Source of the DNA: Daphnia pulex
Taxonomy: Eukaryota; Arthropoda; Branchiopoda; Diplostraca; Daphniidae
Direction: 5' to 3'
NCBI RefSeq assembly: GCF_021134715.1
Contig: NC_060023.1
Coordinates: 9,300,001 to 9,364,000, forward strand
DNA: 64,000 bases
Shown here piece by piece: positions 1 through 10,209 of the stretch; positions within the stretch are counted from its first letter, which is position 1; each line of letters starts with the position of its first letter. The notes beneath the pieces are model-generated. The model made no database searches. It saw nothing but the letters and a program-made list of their open reading frames with translations, and was not told the DNA's origin. The position numbers and the translations under genes are program-made.

Positions 1-316
1 GACTTGAATATTTGGAATGAAGCGATGCTTATGTAATTACCTTCAATCAATGTATGAATCACCTGAGCATTTAAGTGCAACAAACAGAAAATGCCCACCA
101 AACAAACAGAATGCAGGATGTGTGCTGCATCCTAGTGTTAATTAATATTCAACCTTTTAAATGTTCCGGACTGATGAAGTAAATAAGAATATTTAATATT
201 TACCCGCATAAATAAATTTATTTTCTTATTCACATTTAACACCCATCGATTAATAACAATGAAAAAAAAAATTACCGCCATAATTTAAAGAATATCGAAT
301 AAAAGAAATTTCAGCT
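1..316. other. 3' flank of tyrosine-rich repeat gene copy 1, no gene seen
   Basis: AT-rich sequence downstream (on the minus strand) of the repeat-protein stop codon at 317-319. It presumably holds the 3'UTR and poly(A) site. I see no coding sequence. Confidence 0.5.
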
Positions 317-1759
317 CTAGTATTTGGGAGCTTCCTTGTAGTAAGCTGGAGAAGCATAGGTTGTGGTGTAATATTCTGGTGCTTTAGTGGTGTAGTAGCT
401 AGGGGCAGAGTAATACTTCGGGGCTTCGGTGTAGTAACTGGGTGCAGCGTAAGTTGTGGTGTAATATTCCTGGGCTTTGGTGGTGTAGTATTGAGGAGCC
501 TCTGTTTGGTAGTAACTAGGAGCTGAGTAGTACTTGGGAGCCTCGGTGTAGTAAGCTGGAGCGGCGTATGTTGTGGTGTAGTAAACTGGAGCTTCAGTGT
601 AGTAACTGGGGGCAGCATACGTCGTAGTGTAGTAAGAAGCTGTGGTGTAATACTCGGGTGCCTTGGTGGTGTAGTAAACAGGAGCCTCGGTTTGGTAGTA
701 GCTTGGAGCAGAGTAATACTTGGGTTCCTCGGTGTAGTAGGCTGGGGCAGCATACGTGGTTGTGTAGTATTCGGCCTTTTCGGTGTAGTACTTGGGGGCT
801 TCGGTGTAGTAGCTAGGTGTAGCGTAGGTTGTGGTGTAATAAACTGGAGCCTCGGTGTAGTATTTGGGTTCAACGTAGTACGAAGGGGCAGCCGCTGTGT
901 AGTAAGTTGGGGCTACGTAATACTTGGCAGCCTCAGTTGTGGTTGTGTAGCTCGGGGCAGAGTAGTACTTGGGGGCTTCAGTGTAGTAGCTAGGAGCAGC
1001 GTAGGTTGTAGTGTAGTAAACTGGAGCCTCGGTGTAATATTCAGCCGCTTTGGTGGTGTAGTACTTGGGAGCCTCGGTGTAGTAAACTGGGGCAGCGTAG
1101 GTTGTAGTGTAATACTCGGGTGCCTTGGTGGTGTAGTAAGTTGGAGCCTCGGTGTAGTAGCTTGGAGCAGAGTAATACGTGGTAGCCTCGGTGTAGTAAG
1201 ATGGGGCAGCGTATGTAGTAGTGTAATACTCCGGTGCTTTGGTGGTGTAGTACTTGGGAGCCTCGGTGTAGTAGCTTGGAGCAGAGTAATACGTGGTAGC
1301 CTCGGTGTAGTAAGATGGGGCAGCGTATGTAATAGTGTAGTACTCGGGCGCTTTCGTGGTGTAGCTCGGGGCAGAGTAATACTTTGGCGCTTCGGTGTAG
1401 TAGCTAGGGGCAGCGTACGTTGTGGTGTAATACTCGGGTGCCTTGGTGGTGTAGTACTTGGGGGCCTCGGTGTAGTAGGTCGGTGTAGCGTATGTTGTTG
1501 TGTAGTAGGGCGGCGGCGTGGGGTAGTATTCCTTCGCCGTTGTGGTTTGGTAAGAATATCCACCGTACCCAGGAGACATCGGTACACCCGTGGTCGACCC
1601 AGCCATCAACGATACAACACCCAACAGCAGCACGACGCCATAATTAACTAGACAATTTATAAATTTAAACATTATTAACCGATATAAATTGCCAAGTAAC
1701 AACTAGAACCACAACAGAATTTACTTTAGGAATCAATTAAAAAGTAACTATTTACCCAT
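317..1759 (-). CDS. Secreted tyrosine/threonine-rich repeat protein, copy 1
   Basis: Two coding exons are inferred: ATGG at 1756-1759, a 108-bp intron (1648-1755, GTAAAT...CTAG) and exon 2 at 317-1647, giving about 444 residues. The N-terminus (MVNYGVVLLLGVVSLMAG) is a clear signal peptide. The mature protein is almost entirely short repeats such as YYTEAPKYY, YYTTTYAAPSYY and TTKAPEYY, rich in Tyr, Thr, Ala, Pro, Lys and Glu, with no cysteine noticed. This suits an extracellular structural or adhesive protein, possibly cross-linked through tyrosine; that role is inferred. An ATG inside the intron would extend the open frame, but the matching frame is broken in copy 3, so I prefer the upstream ATG. 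It resembles mussel adhesive or cuticle-type repeat proteins in composition only. Confidence 0.85.
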
Positions 1760-1842
1760 GATTGCGAACTGGTATTACGATGGAGATACAATAGGAGACA
1801 AGTAGTGCACTGCAGTTGTCGTGTCGGAGATGCTCACTCGAC

Positions 1843-1955
1843 TGATTTCAATTGTCTTTTCCCTCGCATTTTATAGGACTTCCCCTCACCCTGATTTGCA
1901 CCTTTAGCCTTACGGCTATTCTAATACCTACTTGCTGATAATGATGTAACACGTG
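1843..1955 (-). promoter_or_regulatory. Promoter of repeat-protein copy 1
   Basis: On the minus strand, TATAAAA lies at 1869-1875 and an arthropod-type TCAGT initiator at 1841-1845 (A at 1843), 32 bp apart. A palindromic E-box CACGTG is upstream at 1950-1955. The same three elements occur at similar spacing in copies 2 and 3. Confidence 0.75.
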
Positions 1956-2762
1956 CCATTCTCACTCTTCCTCTCTATTACTGTATGACACTCTTACCTA
2001 ATTTTCTCCATGACCTTAGTTTAATGCTCACCCTACCTCTTTACTGCATTACATTGGTATGTTTTCTTATGATGTTTTGCATTATCTTCCATCATTATCA
2101 GAATTTTATATATAGCCTATATAAGAATTTAGGCTTGTTTACTGTTATTTCCGAAATATATTTTTTTGTTCCAAGGGGTGGGGAGGTTATTGTTGATTGT
2201 GCAATAATCTCATTGCATATTTTTATATGCAATTAATTCTCTAACAAATTATTTAAACTAGCATTTCAAATTTTGAGCCTTTAACTAGATTGTTTTTTAA
2301 TGTTTATATTTTAAGACACCTTTTCTTTACAAATATAATAGCATAATACGGTACAGTTTCATTATCTTTTCACACAATCTACGTGTATAACAAGATAAAA
2401 TTATAGGCACTCATGTTGTTCAAATACGTTCTTTATTACACGGATATAATTGTAATTTAAATTAATGGGATGTATTATCATTTTATCTCACTTCATATTA
2501 TGAATTTCTATCTTGTTGTATATATACAACAGCTACTGTATCTTGTGCTAAGATAAATTAATCAATTTCTGCATTCGGATATTTCAAAGAATTTTTGCCA
2601 GATTCGTACATAAAAAACACCAAGTTTCTTTGCTTACAGCTAGACTCGAATGGTTCTGGTTACACAATCAAACAACTCATTTCAAGCGCACATATTGTAT
2701 TACTGATCACAAGAACAGATACAATGACGAGGCTCAAATCAAGTGAACAGGGGGCGAATATT
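1956..2762. other. AT-rich intergenic region with RpS9 3'UTR
   Basis: Lies between the copy 1 promoter and the RpS9 stop codon. It should contain the RpS9 3'UTR, since transcription comes from the right. A minus-strand AATAAA (TTTATT at 2432-2437) could be its poly(A) signal. The short open frame at 1985-2236 has AT-rich, hydrophobic, chance-like composition. No gene is called. Confidence 0.45.
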
Positions 2763-3971
2763 CTACTCGTCATCCTCTTCACCACCATCTCCGCCATCCG
2801 TGCCCTTCTTCAAGTTCTTCCTCTTGACACGACCAGCACGGCCGCCACCGAATGGCGAGCGCAGGGCAAAATCGATGTGCTTCTGCGAATCCAAACGGAC
2901 GATGAAGCTGGGGATGTTCACCAACTGCTTGCGGACACTGCAAATGCAAAGAATATAGAATAAATAAACGAACGTTAAGGGAAATTCAGACCAAGGAAAG
3001 GATCGAGTCAAATTTGCCCACCGAGCCGAAAGTGTCTACCCAGAACTAGACATCAGGCGTGCAGTGTTGCAAGCAACAACTCCAGTGGCCTTTGAGAAGT
3101 ATTTCTCGCGTCTGTCAATATGTGTGCAGACTAATCCACTTCATGTCAATGCGCAGTGGAACAGAATCGAACCACAAACGTGGGGATTCATGGGCGTAGA
3201 CTGTTGCGAGCAACAGCACAGTGGCCCAAAAGACACAACGTCTCGTTAGAACACCGTCAAGGAGAATCTTCACCTCAGTGACGTGTTAGGCAACTCGTTT
3301 TAAATTGGGGGAATGCTGTTAGCACACGAGTGAATACCGGATGTGTCGCTGGCGGATGAGAACACGGGCGTGGTGAATCGATTTAGCCAAACCCAATTTG
3401 AAAACTTGGGTCTGCAGGCGACGCTCCAAAAAGTCTTCAACCTTCAAGCTGAGCACGTAATCGAGCTTCATGCGTCCCTCTTCCAACACACCAATGCGGA
3501 CCAACCGACGAAGAAGGGCATTACCTGTAAATATAAAAGAGATTCATGATTATTCCTGCAGTTTAAATACATGAGAAACGATTACAACTGCATTACTAAT
3601 TCATTCAGTTATAGCTCATGTGAGGCTTGACATCAGGTCTCAGCCAAGAAGTGTCAGATAATGTGCATCATGCAAATTAGTTCTATTTCAATGACAACAC
3701 TACCATGCTCAATCTGCATGCTTGAATTAATATGACAAAGTTATTTACCTTCAAACAGACGTTTGCCATCCTTCTCGTCAAGAGTGAGCAACTCTCTGGC
3801 AGCTTTACGGATCTTGGCCAAAGTGTACTTGACCCTCCAGACTTCCCTCTTGTTACGCAGACCATATTCACCAATCAACTTGAGTTCTTGATCTAAACGA
3901 GCCTTTTCGAAGGGGCGGCGAGGTGCCACGCACACCTTCCGCTGGACCAAGGGAGCACGATGGTTCACCAT
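2763..3971 (-). CDS. RpS9: 40S ribosomal protein S9 (uS4)
   Basis: Small-subunit ribosomal protein that binds 18S rRNA early in 40S assembly. Coding exons: 3749-3971 (from [12 protein letters not shown] to KRLFEG), 3338-3524 ([22 protein letters not shown] to RQRHIR) and 2763-2937 ([19 protein letters not shown] to the acidic end EEDDE). Splice sites are GTAAAT/CAG and GTATTC/CAG. The joined frame is 585 nt, 194 residues, equal to human RPS9. The S4 RNA-binding segment ([24 protein letters not shown]) is intact. A non-coding first exon ends at 4360, joined by a 372-bp intron to the exon starting at 3986. The gene sits between two divergent repeat-protein genes. Identification is essentially certain. 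Confidence 0.98.
3055..3091 (-). ncRNA. Candidate H/ACA-like hairpin in RpS9 intron (A)
   Basis: Inside the RpS9 intron 2938-3337. A short outer stem AGGC/GCCT encloses an internal loop, then an inner stem TGTTG/CAACA with a 4-nt loop. This stem-pocket-stem shape matches half of an H/ACA pseudouridylation guide. Ribosomal protein introns often host snoRNAs. The exact ends and target are not determined. Confidence 0.35.
3192..3227 (-). ncRNA. Candidate H/ACA-like hairpin in RpS9 intron (B)
   Basis: Same design as the hairpin at 3055-3091 and similar in sequence. The outer stem is GGGC/GCCC, the internal loop contains CACTG, and the inner stem is CTGTTG/CAACAG. On the transcribed (minus) strand it is followed by a second stem (TCCACT/AGTGGA) and then GCACACAT, which could supply the ACA box. 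Tentative. Confidence 0.4.
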
Positions 3972-4396
3972 TTTTTACTCTTCAGCCTGCAGAAAAACAC
4001 ATTTTCATTAGTCTATGGAAATACAACAAAATCCCATCAATCAGCTAAGAACATTGATATTGTCGCCTAGTCACGAATCAGGTCAATCTACATCAAGATT
4101 CCTGGGATTAAAACTGGCAATTACTTTAGCCTCATTCCAACAACAATCTCTATTTGATCAAGAGTAGTTATCAAGTAGAACGGAGGCATGAACCGATCAC
4201 CGGTATCGAATCTGTTGAGATCTCAAGCATCCTTTCCATTTGGTCACAGAAATCAATACTACCGTAAACTATCACACTCCACGACAAATTTCCTTCATAC
4301 AGACACCCTTTAAATAATTAAGATCAAAGAAATATATGTTAAAAAGAGGAAAATCTTACCAACACAACTGCAACTGACAGCAGGCGAGAGCGAATA

Positions 4397-4432
4397 GAAG
4401 ACTGATGGCAACGACTACAGCCACTTATAAAA
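4397..4432 (-). promoter_or_regulatory. RpS9 core promoter
   Basis: On the minus strand a TTTTATAAG element (about 4425-4432) lies 25-30 bp upstream of TCAGTCTTCT (4396-4405). The pyrimidine-rich start resembles the 5' TOP tract of ribosomal protein mRNAs. The non-coding first exon runs to a GTAAGA donor at 4359. Confidence 0.55.
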
Positions 4433-4433
4433 C

Positions 4434-4941
4434 ATGGAAGCCTTGTCTGACCACAGTCTGTACTCTATAGTGCGCGCAATTCAAAAATGGCATTGGCTTT
4501 GTGTGGTCTAAAAAAAAACAAGCCCAACCCCATTCTTCCCATACAAAAGTGAGTAAAGAAGAAATAGACTATACCATACATAATAACTGATTTCTTAATT
4601 GTCATTAAAGTTATGTTTAGGCCTTCTCTGAATTTCCTCGAGAGTGAATTCCGGATCGAAAAACATGGACCAAAACGTAAACTTAATGCAATGTTCCTTT
4701 CAAACTGATTGGTATATTAAAGTGTTGGTGAAATTGAAATGTCAAACTTCTCACTTTGATTTTTTAACTAACAATTACACAATCTTAATAATAATTTATC
4801 AATCTACTATCGATAGGAAAGAGTAACAAAAACAGTAAATAAAAATATAATATACAATTTCAAGGTTGTCTTTAAACGAATAGGCCTTTATTACTAATTA
4901 AAAATTTTGCAATGTTGCGCAATTGAGGTAATGGGGTGTGG
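4434..4941. other. Intergenic region between divergent promoters
   Basis: AT-rich spacer between the RpS9 start and the promoter of repeat-protein copy 2. No coding sequence is recognised. Confidence 0.5.
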
Positions 4942-5053
4942 CACGTGTTACATCATTATCAAATAGTTATTAGAATAGCCGTAAGGCTTATGGTGTAAAA
5001 CAGGATGAGAAAAATTGGTATAAAATGCGAGGGAAAAGACAATTGAAATCAGT
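4942..5053 (+). promoter_or_regulatory. Promoter of repeat-protein copy 2
   Basis: CACGTG lies at 4942-4947, TATAAAA at 5019-5025 and TCAGT at 5049-5053. The A of the initiator is 32 bp from the TATA start, the same as in copies 1 and 3. The block from the initiator into the first intron is nearly identical in all three copies. Confidence 0.75.
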
Positions 5054-5134
5054 CGAGTGAGCATCTCCGACACGACAACTGCAGTGCACTACTTGTCTCC
5101 TATTGTATCTCCATCGTAATACCAGTTCGCAATC

Positions 5135-6393
5135 ATGGGTAAATAGTTACTTTTTAATTGATTCCTATAAAGTAAATTCTGTTGTGGTTCTAATTGTTAC
5201 TTGGCAATTTATATCGGTTAATAATGTTTAAATTTATAAATTGTCTAGTTAATTATGGCGTCGTGCTGCTGTTGGGTGTTGTATCGTTGATGGCTGGGTC
5301 GACCACGGGTGTACCGATGTCTCCTGGGTACGGTGGATATTCTTACCAAACCACAACGGCTAAGGAATACTACCCCACGCCGCCGCCCTACTACACAACA
5401 ACATACGCTACACCGACCTACTACACCGAGGCCCCCAAGTACTACACCACCAAGGCACCCGAGTATTACACCACAACGTACGCTGCCCCTAGCTACTACA
5501 CCGAAGCGCCAAAGTATTACTCTGCCCCGAGCTACACTACGAAAGCGCCCGAGTACTACACTACTACATACGCTGCCCCATCTTACTACACCGAGGCTAC
5601 CACGTATTACTCTGCTCCAAGCTACTACACCGAGGCTCCAACTTACTACACCACCAAGGCACCTGAGTATTACACTACAACCTACGCTGCTCCTAGCTAC
5701 TACACTGAAGCCCCCAAGTACTACTCTGCCCCGAGCTACACAACCACAACTGAGGCTGCCAAGTATTACGTAGCCCCAACTTACTACACAGCGGCTGCCC
5801 CTTCGTACTACGTTGAACCCAAATACTACACCGAGGCTCCAGTTTATTACACCACAACCTACGCTACACCTAGCTACTACACCGAAGCCCCCAAGTACTA
5901 CACCGAAAAGGCCGAATACTACACAACCACGTATGCTGCCCCAGCCTACTACACCGAGGAACCCAAGTATTACTCTGCTCCAAGCTACTACCAAACCGAG
6001 GCTCCTGTTTACTACACCACCAAGGCACCCGAGTATTACACCACAGCTTCTTACTACACTACGACGTATGCTGCCCCCAGTTACTACACTGAAGCTCCAG
6101 TTTACTACACCACAACATACGCCGCTCCAGCTTACTACACCGAGGCTCCCAAGTACTACTCAGCTCCTAGTTACTACCAAACAGAAGCTCCTCAATACTA
6201 CACCACCAAAGCCCAGGAATATTACACCACAACTTACGCTGCACCCAGTTACTACACCGAAGCTCCGAAGTATTACTCTGCCCCTAGCTACTACACCGAG
6301 GCCCCTAAGTACTACACCACCAAGGCACCTGAGTATTATACCACAACCTACGCAGCCCCAACCTACTACACCGAGGCTACAAAATATTATTAA
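5135..6393 (+). CDS. Secreted tyrosine/threonine-rich repeat protein, copy 2
   Basis: Exon 1 contributes only ATGG (5135-5138). After a 110-bp intron (5139-5248), exon 2 runs 5249-6393 to a TAA, giving about 382 residues. Signal peptide and central block match copies 1 and 3. The protein is shorter because fewer YYTEAP/TTKAPEYY units lie in the N-terminal third, and it ends EATKYY. It is oriented opposite to copies 1 and 3, so this is not a simple head-to-tail array. Function is unknown; a secreted structural or adhesive matrix role is inferred from composition. Long open frames on other frames are by-products of the repeats. Confidence 0.85.
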
Positions 6394-7240
6394 GAGGAAT
6401 CTTGGTTTTTAGTGTGAGTTTGTTTCTACAAAATTTCATTTTATCGATATCCTGGTTACTCTCAAATCGTTACGGAAATAGTCGTGAAATATACATAAAT
6501 TTATTTGCTCTAGCAAATCGTATTTTTCTTATTATAATCTTAATGGCAGGAAAAAACTCATAAATAGTGAAGTGTTAACATTTTCAAAAATTTTCATGGA
6601 ATTTAAACAATTAAAATCGAGTGTAGTACGTACTAAAAGAACGAAACGGTTTTACACTTTTATTTTGTGCCGTAACTTGAGTAAATATTTGCTTTGAAAA
6701 ATTTATACTATTTGAGTTACGTTGGTTATAACTAAGTTTATCTTCCTTTATAAAATATCACGGAAATTATTACTCTTAAATTAAAATTCTCGCTTCTACT
6801 AATATTTTAGATCCAAAACTTTTGAATGGAAAATTAAATGTCTACTGCATTCGCTCTTAATTTCAATTTAACTTCACGCGCGGCTATAGAGCAAAAATTT
6901 CGGAGAAATTGCCATCAGGTATGAGAAGTTCCTTAATTGGGACAATTTTGTCTGTGTTCCGCATTGCCTTTTTTTTTTTTGCATTTACAGCAATCGATAA
7001 AGAACAAAAAAAACAAACACAGGGTCTTGCCAGGAAAGGGGACGCCAAAATATTTCACTAAAATAACTAGCTACTCCATTTGACTGCGACGTATAAATAT
7101 TCCTGCTTCCCGCTTGTCCGTGCCAGAAAGAGAGCTGGTACTGCGCAACCGCCCCCACCTTTTAAAAAAATGTTATGTCTTTTTTTAAAATTTTCCCCAC
7201 TGTGGTCCGATGTCATGTTTTGTTTCGTCAGATAGGCAGT
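6394..7240. other. Intergenic region
   Basis: Contains the 3' flank of repeat-protein copy 2 and the upstream region of the tropomodulin-like gene. A TATAAAT (7092-7098) and a TCAGTC initiator-like site (7241-7246) are visible, but their pairing is unclear. No other gene is seen. Confidence 0.4.
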
Positions 7241-7600
7241 TCAGTCAACTCTTTTATCTGGCGTTTTGCCTGGGTCCTTGCTTCTTCTACACATCGGGCA
7301 GAGAAAGAAGAAATCGAGGCAACAATAGACACGTCAATATACCCGAGACCGGTTCAGCAGGGAGTTGTTTCAAAGTTGTCGAGTGTCTAGTGGCTATCTA
7401 GCAACGTGCAGAGATCAAAAGTTTCAGGAAAGGTAAGTTGTGTACAACTATCCGTATCTTGATTTTAATTGCAGATTTTTTCTACGGGGGAAAAAAGACA
7501 CATCTTTTGTGCTTTTGTGTTGCCTGTCTGTTGGCAAACTATATCCTTTTTATTATATCTGTCTATTCAAAAAATCTCGATTTAGCTGTTCTTCACAACT

Positions 7601-8220
7601 ATGGCATCCACAGCAAAGACTAATAATGAAAAAGCTCAAAAGGAAGACGACGACTTTGACGTCGACGATCTCCTGACTCAACTTTCTGCGGAGGAGTTGG
7701 AAATGCTCTCCAAAGAAGTCGATCCCGATGTCCGTATTAAATGCATTTTGAATTTAATCTTTTTTTTTGTAAAAAAAAAAAATTGTTGGCAATATTTTTA
7801 CGTGTAGGATAAGTTTGTTCCTCCTGCTGAACGCACTAATTACCACTGCGAACGAAAAGACACCGGTAAAATGGACAAGAAACATCTTAACGACCACATT
7901 AGCAAAATTGCACTGGAAACGCCCGATCAACCCGAAAATGTGCCGTTTAGCGGTAAAAAGGTAACGATCCGATTGAGATGTTTTGCGTCATTCGTTCAAT
8001 CACGGGATTCTTATTTCGACTTAAAGTAAAAATTCCGCCGCTACACGGTGCCAGAGAAGCCGCAGCTAAAGAAAATGATGTCGTTCGAGACCCCAGTCAT
8101 CAACGAAACAACATCGCCAACGTATATATCTTGTGTAGTCTTCCACATCCCACTTGCTTTCATCAAATGGTTATTCTTTTTTTATCAAATTTAGTTAAAT
8201 ATCGTCATACAAAAATTTGA
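7601..8220 (+). pseudogene. Truncated tropomodulin-like gene
   Basis: Tropomodulin caps actin pointed ends. A 5'UTR exon ends at 7432 (donor GTAAGT). The next exon starts at 7586, and coding begins at 7601 (MASTAKTNNEKAQ), with DDLLTQLSAEELEMLSKEVDPD to 7729. After a 78-bp intron, 7808-7952 encodes DKFVPPAERTNYHC and HISKIALETPDQPENVPF, the conserved tropomyosin-binding N-terminal region. A possible last exon at 8027-8220 has a faint match (IPPLHGAREAAAKEN) and then diverges to a stop. The normal 340-400 residue protein, with its leucine-rich-repeat actin-capping domain, is absent: the next gene on the right is an unrelated minus-strand MATH-BTB. It is likely a partial duplicate, though a short expressed product is possible. 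The donor after DPD is the weak GTCCGT. Confidence 0.65.
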
Positions 8221-8919
8221 TATGCTGAAAATTTTAAAATTAGCAATCTTTAATAAATGTCCTTTTGTCAGATTTTTTAAGTTTAAGTAGAGAAATTTGA
8301 GAATTTACCTCCCAATTTTATTTTCAAGGAAACTGGAAATGAATAAACCTCAAAAATGTAATAATTTTGTAGCTTTTCCAGTTGAAGCGGGTTCAATTAT
8401 AATTTATAACTGTTCTACTATGCTTAACATTTACGAGATTTTACTGTTATAACATATAAATCCCATGAATATGGGTTGTGATTGAATTGGTCAAACAATT
8501 ACAAATATTGCACGAGTAAAGCTCTTAAATGACTAAAATTCAATGAACAAATTCAATGTTTAATAACATACCGAGAGTTTTACCCTTGTGTCGTTGACAG
8601 GAACACACATCACAACACGGAAACTTTGAATGAACGAAACTTTCACCGGACAAGATTTCAAAACGTCCTTTCTCATCCACCTATTTCTTGTTCTGGTTTT
8701 TTTAAAATTCGTCTGCAGTTTTCTGAACCCGCCCCTTTTAGCTGAGATCACTTTTGACAGCCAAGAAATCATTTCCAACTAGAATTAAAATTGACGATAC
8801 CTTTGAATGAGCGTTTAAGAGTTCCAAAATAAACAAATTGAAACGCTAAATATTCCGTTCGTTAAGGCCTGTATTTTCCCAAAACAAAATGCAATCACGA
8901 AACAAGTGAGTGTAATGAG
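8221..8919. other. Intergenic region
   Basis: AT-rich sequence between the tropomodulin fragment and the MATH-BTB stop codon. It should include the latter's 3'UTR. The 72-codon frame at 8560-8778 resembles nothing known to me. Confidence 0.4.
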
Positions 8920-10008
8920 TTAACCAGGAACCTTAAACTCAGTCCGCGACCTCTTTGATGAAGGAAACTTGGCTATATCCACCATACGTCGAGTTACAGT
9001 CAAGCAAAGGTCTGGATAGCTCTTCATCAATTTCTCCCATTCTTCCTGGTGGCAAATTTCTTTTCCATTGCTGATGACGCAATCCAGAGTCGCTTCCTTC
9101 AACTTGTCGATCGATTGCAGGTCGGCCCAAATCAGTAGTTCAACGGCGTTTTTCACGGTGACGCATGGCAAGAGGTACTGGACACAATCTTCTTTCAAGT
9201 CTTTGATGTCGTACTTGTCGGCGGCCACGAACAGCGGTTGAGCCGTGCCTTCAGTCAACGGAGTGCTACACCGGCCGGAGTAGATGTAGTGGAGCAGTTC
9301 TTTAAAAATCTCGGGTACAATATCTTCGATGACGACTTTTCTCGTTTTCGACTCTTGCATGTCGTGCTGGAACATTGCGGCAAAGACGGGGCTCCTGGCT
9401 GACAAGATGGCCACATGCCCGCCGATTTTCTCGCCGTTACCAAAACAGAACTGGACATCCGAATGAGTTTGACGAGCCAACAGATCCGCCATGTGATTCA
9501 GGGCGCTGATCTCACCGACACCGAACATCTTGAACTTGATCCAGAGTAAACAGGAGATCAATGGCGGCTGCAGATTGGCGATACTAGCATACGTTTTGCT
9601 CGATTTCCAGAATCCATGACGTAGGCCTACTTCCTTCAACGTGATGGCATTTCCGTTGATTGTAGACCAAACAGCGTAAGGTCGTCGTCGGTGGGAATCT
9701 AGCGGGCCGATGAGCGAGACCGGTGAAGTGTCGTTAACATTCACGGTGGCCATCTTAAACGATTTGACCTGCGTCAAAAAGATCTCGAAACAATACCGCC
9801 GTGAGCCATCGTCTTTGACTACGAAGTTGTACACACACGAGACGTTGAAGTAGCAAACATCGAAGGGGGCGTGATTCAGCTGGAATCTCTCAGTTTCTCT
9901 TGCTTGACAAATACTGGTTGTCTTATTCAGCCATGTTGTCCATTTCACACACGTCAAATCGTCATCCACTTTCTCGAAAGTGATGGGCACTTTTATCGTA
10001 TCGTCCAT
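8920..10008 (-). CDS. MATH-BTB protein, SPOP/roadkill-like
   Basis: Single-exon gene of 362 residues. The N-terminal about 165 residues resemble a divergent MATH (TRAF-like) substrate-binding domain. A BTB/POZ domain follows at about 180-285, with HSDVQF, GGHVAILSARSPVFAAMF, VIEDIVPEIFKELLHYIYSG and AADKYDIKDLKEDCVQYL. After it come a BACK-like helical segment (VTVKNAVELLIWADLQSIDKL) and a basic tail (SSKRSRTE). In SPOP proteins this layout recruits substrates to Cullin-3 ubiquitin ligases; the specific substrate cannot be inferred. The start ATG at 10006-10008 begins MDDTIKVPITFEK. Lack of introns and divergence fit lineage-expanded MATH-BTB families, possibly retroposed. Confidence 0.88.
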   Translation of the reverse strand: MDDTIKVPITFEKVDDDLTCVKWTTWLNKTTSICQARETERFQLNHAPFDVCYFNVSCVYNFVVKDDGSRRYCFEIFLTQVKSFKMATVNVNDTSPVSLIGPLDSHRRRPYAVWSTINGNAITLKEVGLRHGFWKSSKTYASIANLQPPLISCLLWIKFKMFGVGEISALNHMADLLARQTHSDVQFCFGNGEKIGGHVAILSARSPVFAAMFQHDMQESKTRKVVIEDIVPEIFKELLHYIYSGRCSTPLTEGTAQPLFVAADKYDIKDLKEDCVQYLLPCVTVKNAVELLIWADLQSIDKLKEATLDCVISNGKEICHQEEWEKLMKSYPDLCLTVTRRMVDIAKFPSSKRSRTEFKVPG

Positions 10009-10192
10009 CTTGGAAAATCAGAAATAAATATTGGGAAATAAAAAAATTCGACTATTAAACTGTTGATACCTCGGTAAAAGATGGTGAAATTAATTTCGAT
10101 TGAAGATCTTTTTTAACGACGAGAAGAGCTACAACACGTCAGATCACTGTGACCATCGACCTTCAACTGATTTGGTTTTTCTTTATTTCAGT

Positions 10193-10209
10193 GGGGGGGG
10201 GGGGGGGGG
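10193..10209 (+). repeat. G17 homopolymer
   Basis: Seventeen consecutive G residues. It could form quadruplex DNA and is prone to length error in sequencing. Confidence 0.9.

Noticed and set aside
692-1651. 319-codon open frame antisense to repeat-protein copy 1, with equivalents at 5245-5994 and 14245-15090, and Thr/Pro-rich frames at 250-873, 913-1587, 5309-5773, 5813-6412, 13713-14426 and 14466-15026
   Set aside because: The tandem repeat lacks stop words in several frames, so these are by-products. Only the Tyr-rich frame has a signal peptide and a promoter.
3170-3185. GGTTCGATTC on the minus strand, resembling a tRNA T-loop
   Set aside because: No T-stem, acceptor stem or A box. It lies within the snoRNA-like hairpin region.
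3525-3748. C/D-box-like words (TGATG, CTGA) in the second coding intron of RpS9
   Set aside because: Spacing and terminal stems do not fit a convincing C/D snoRNA.
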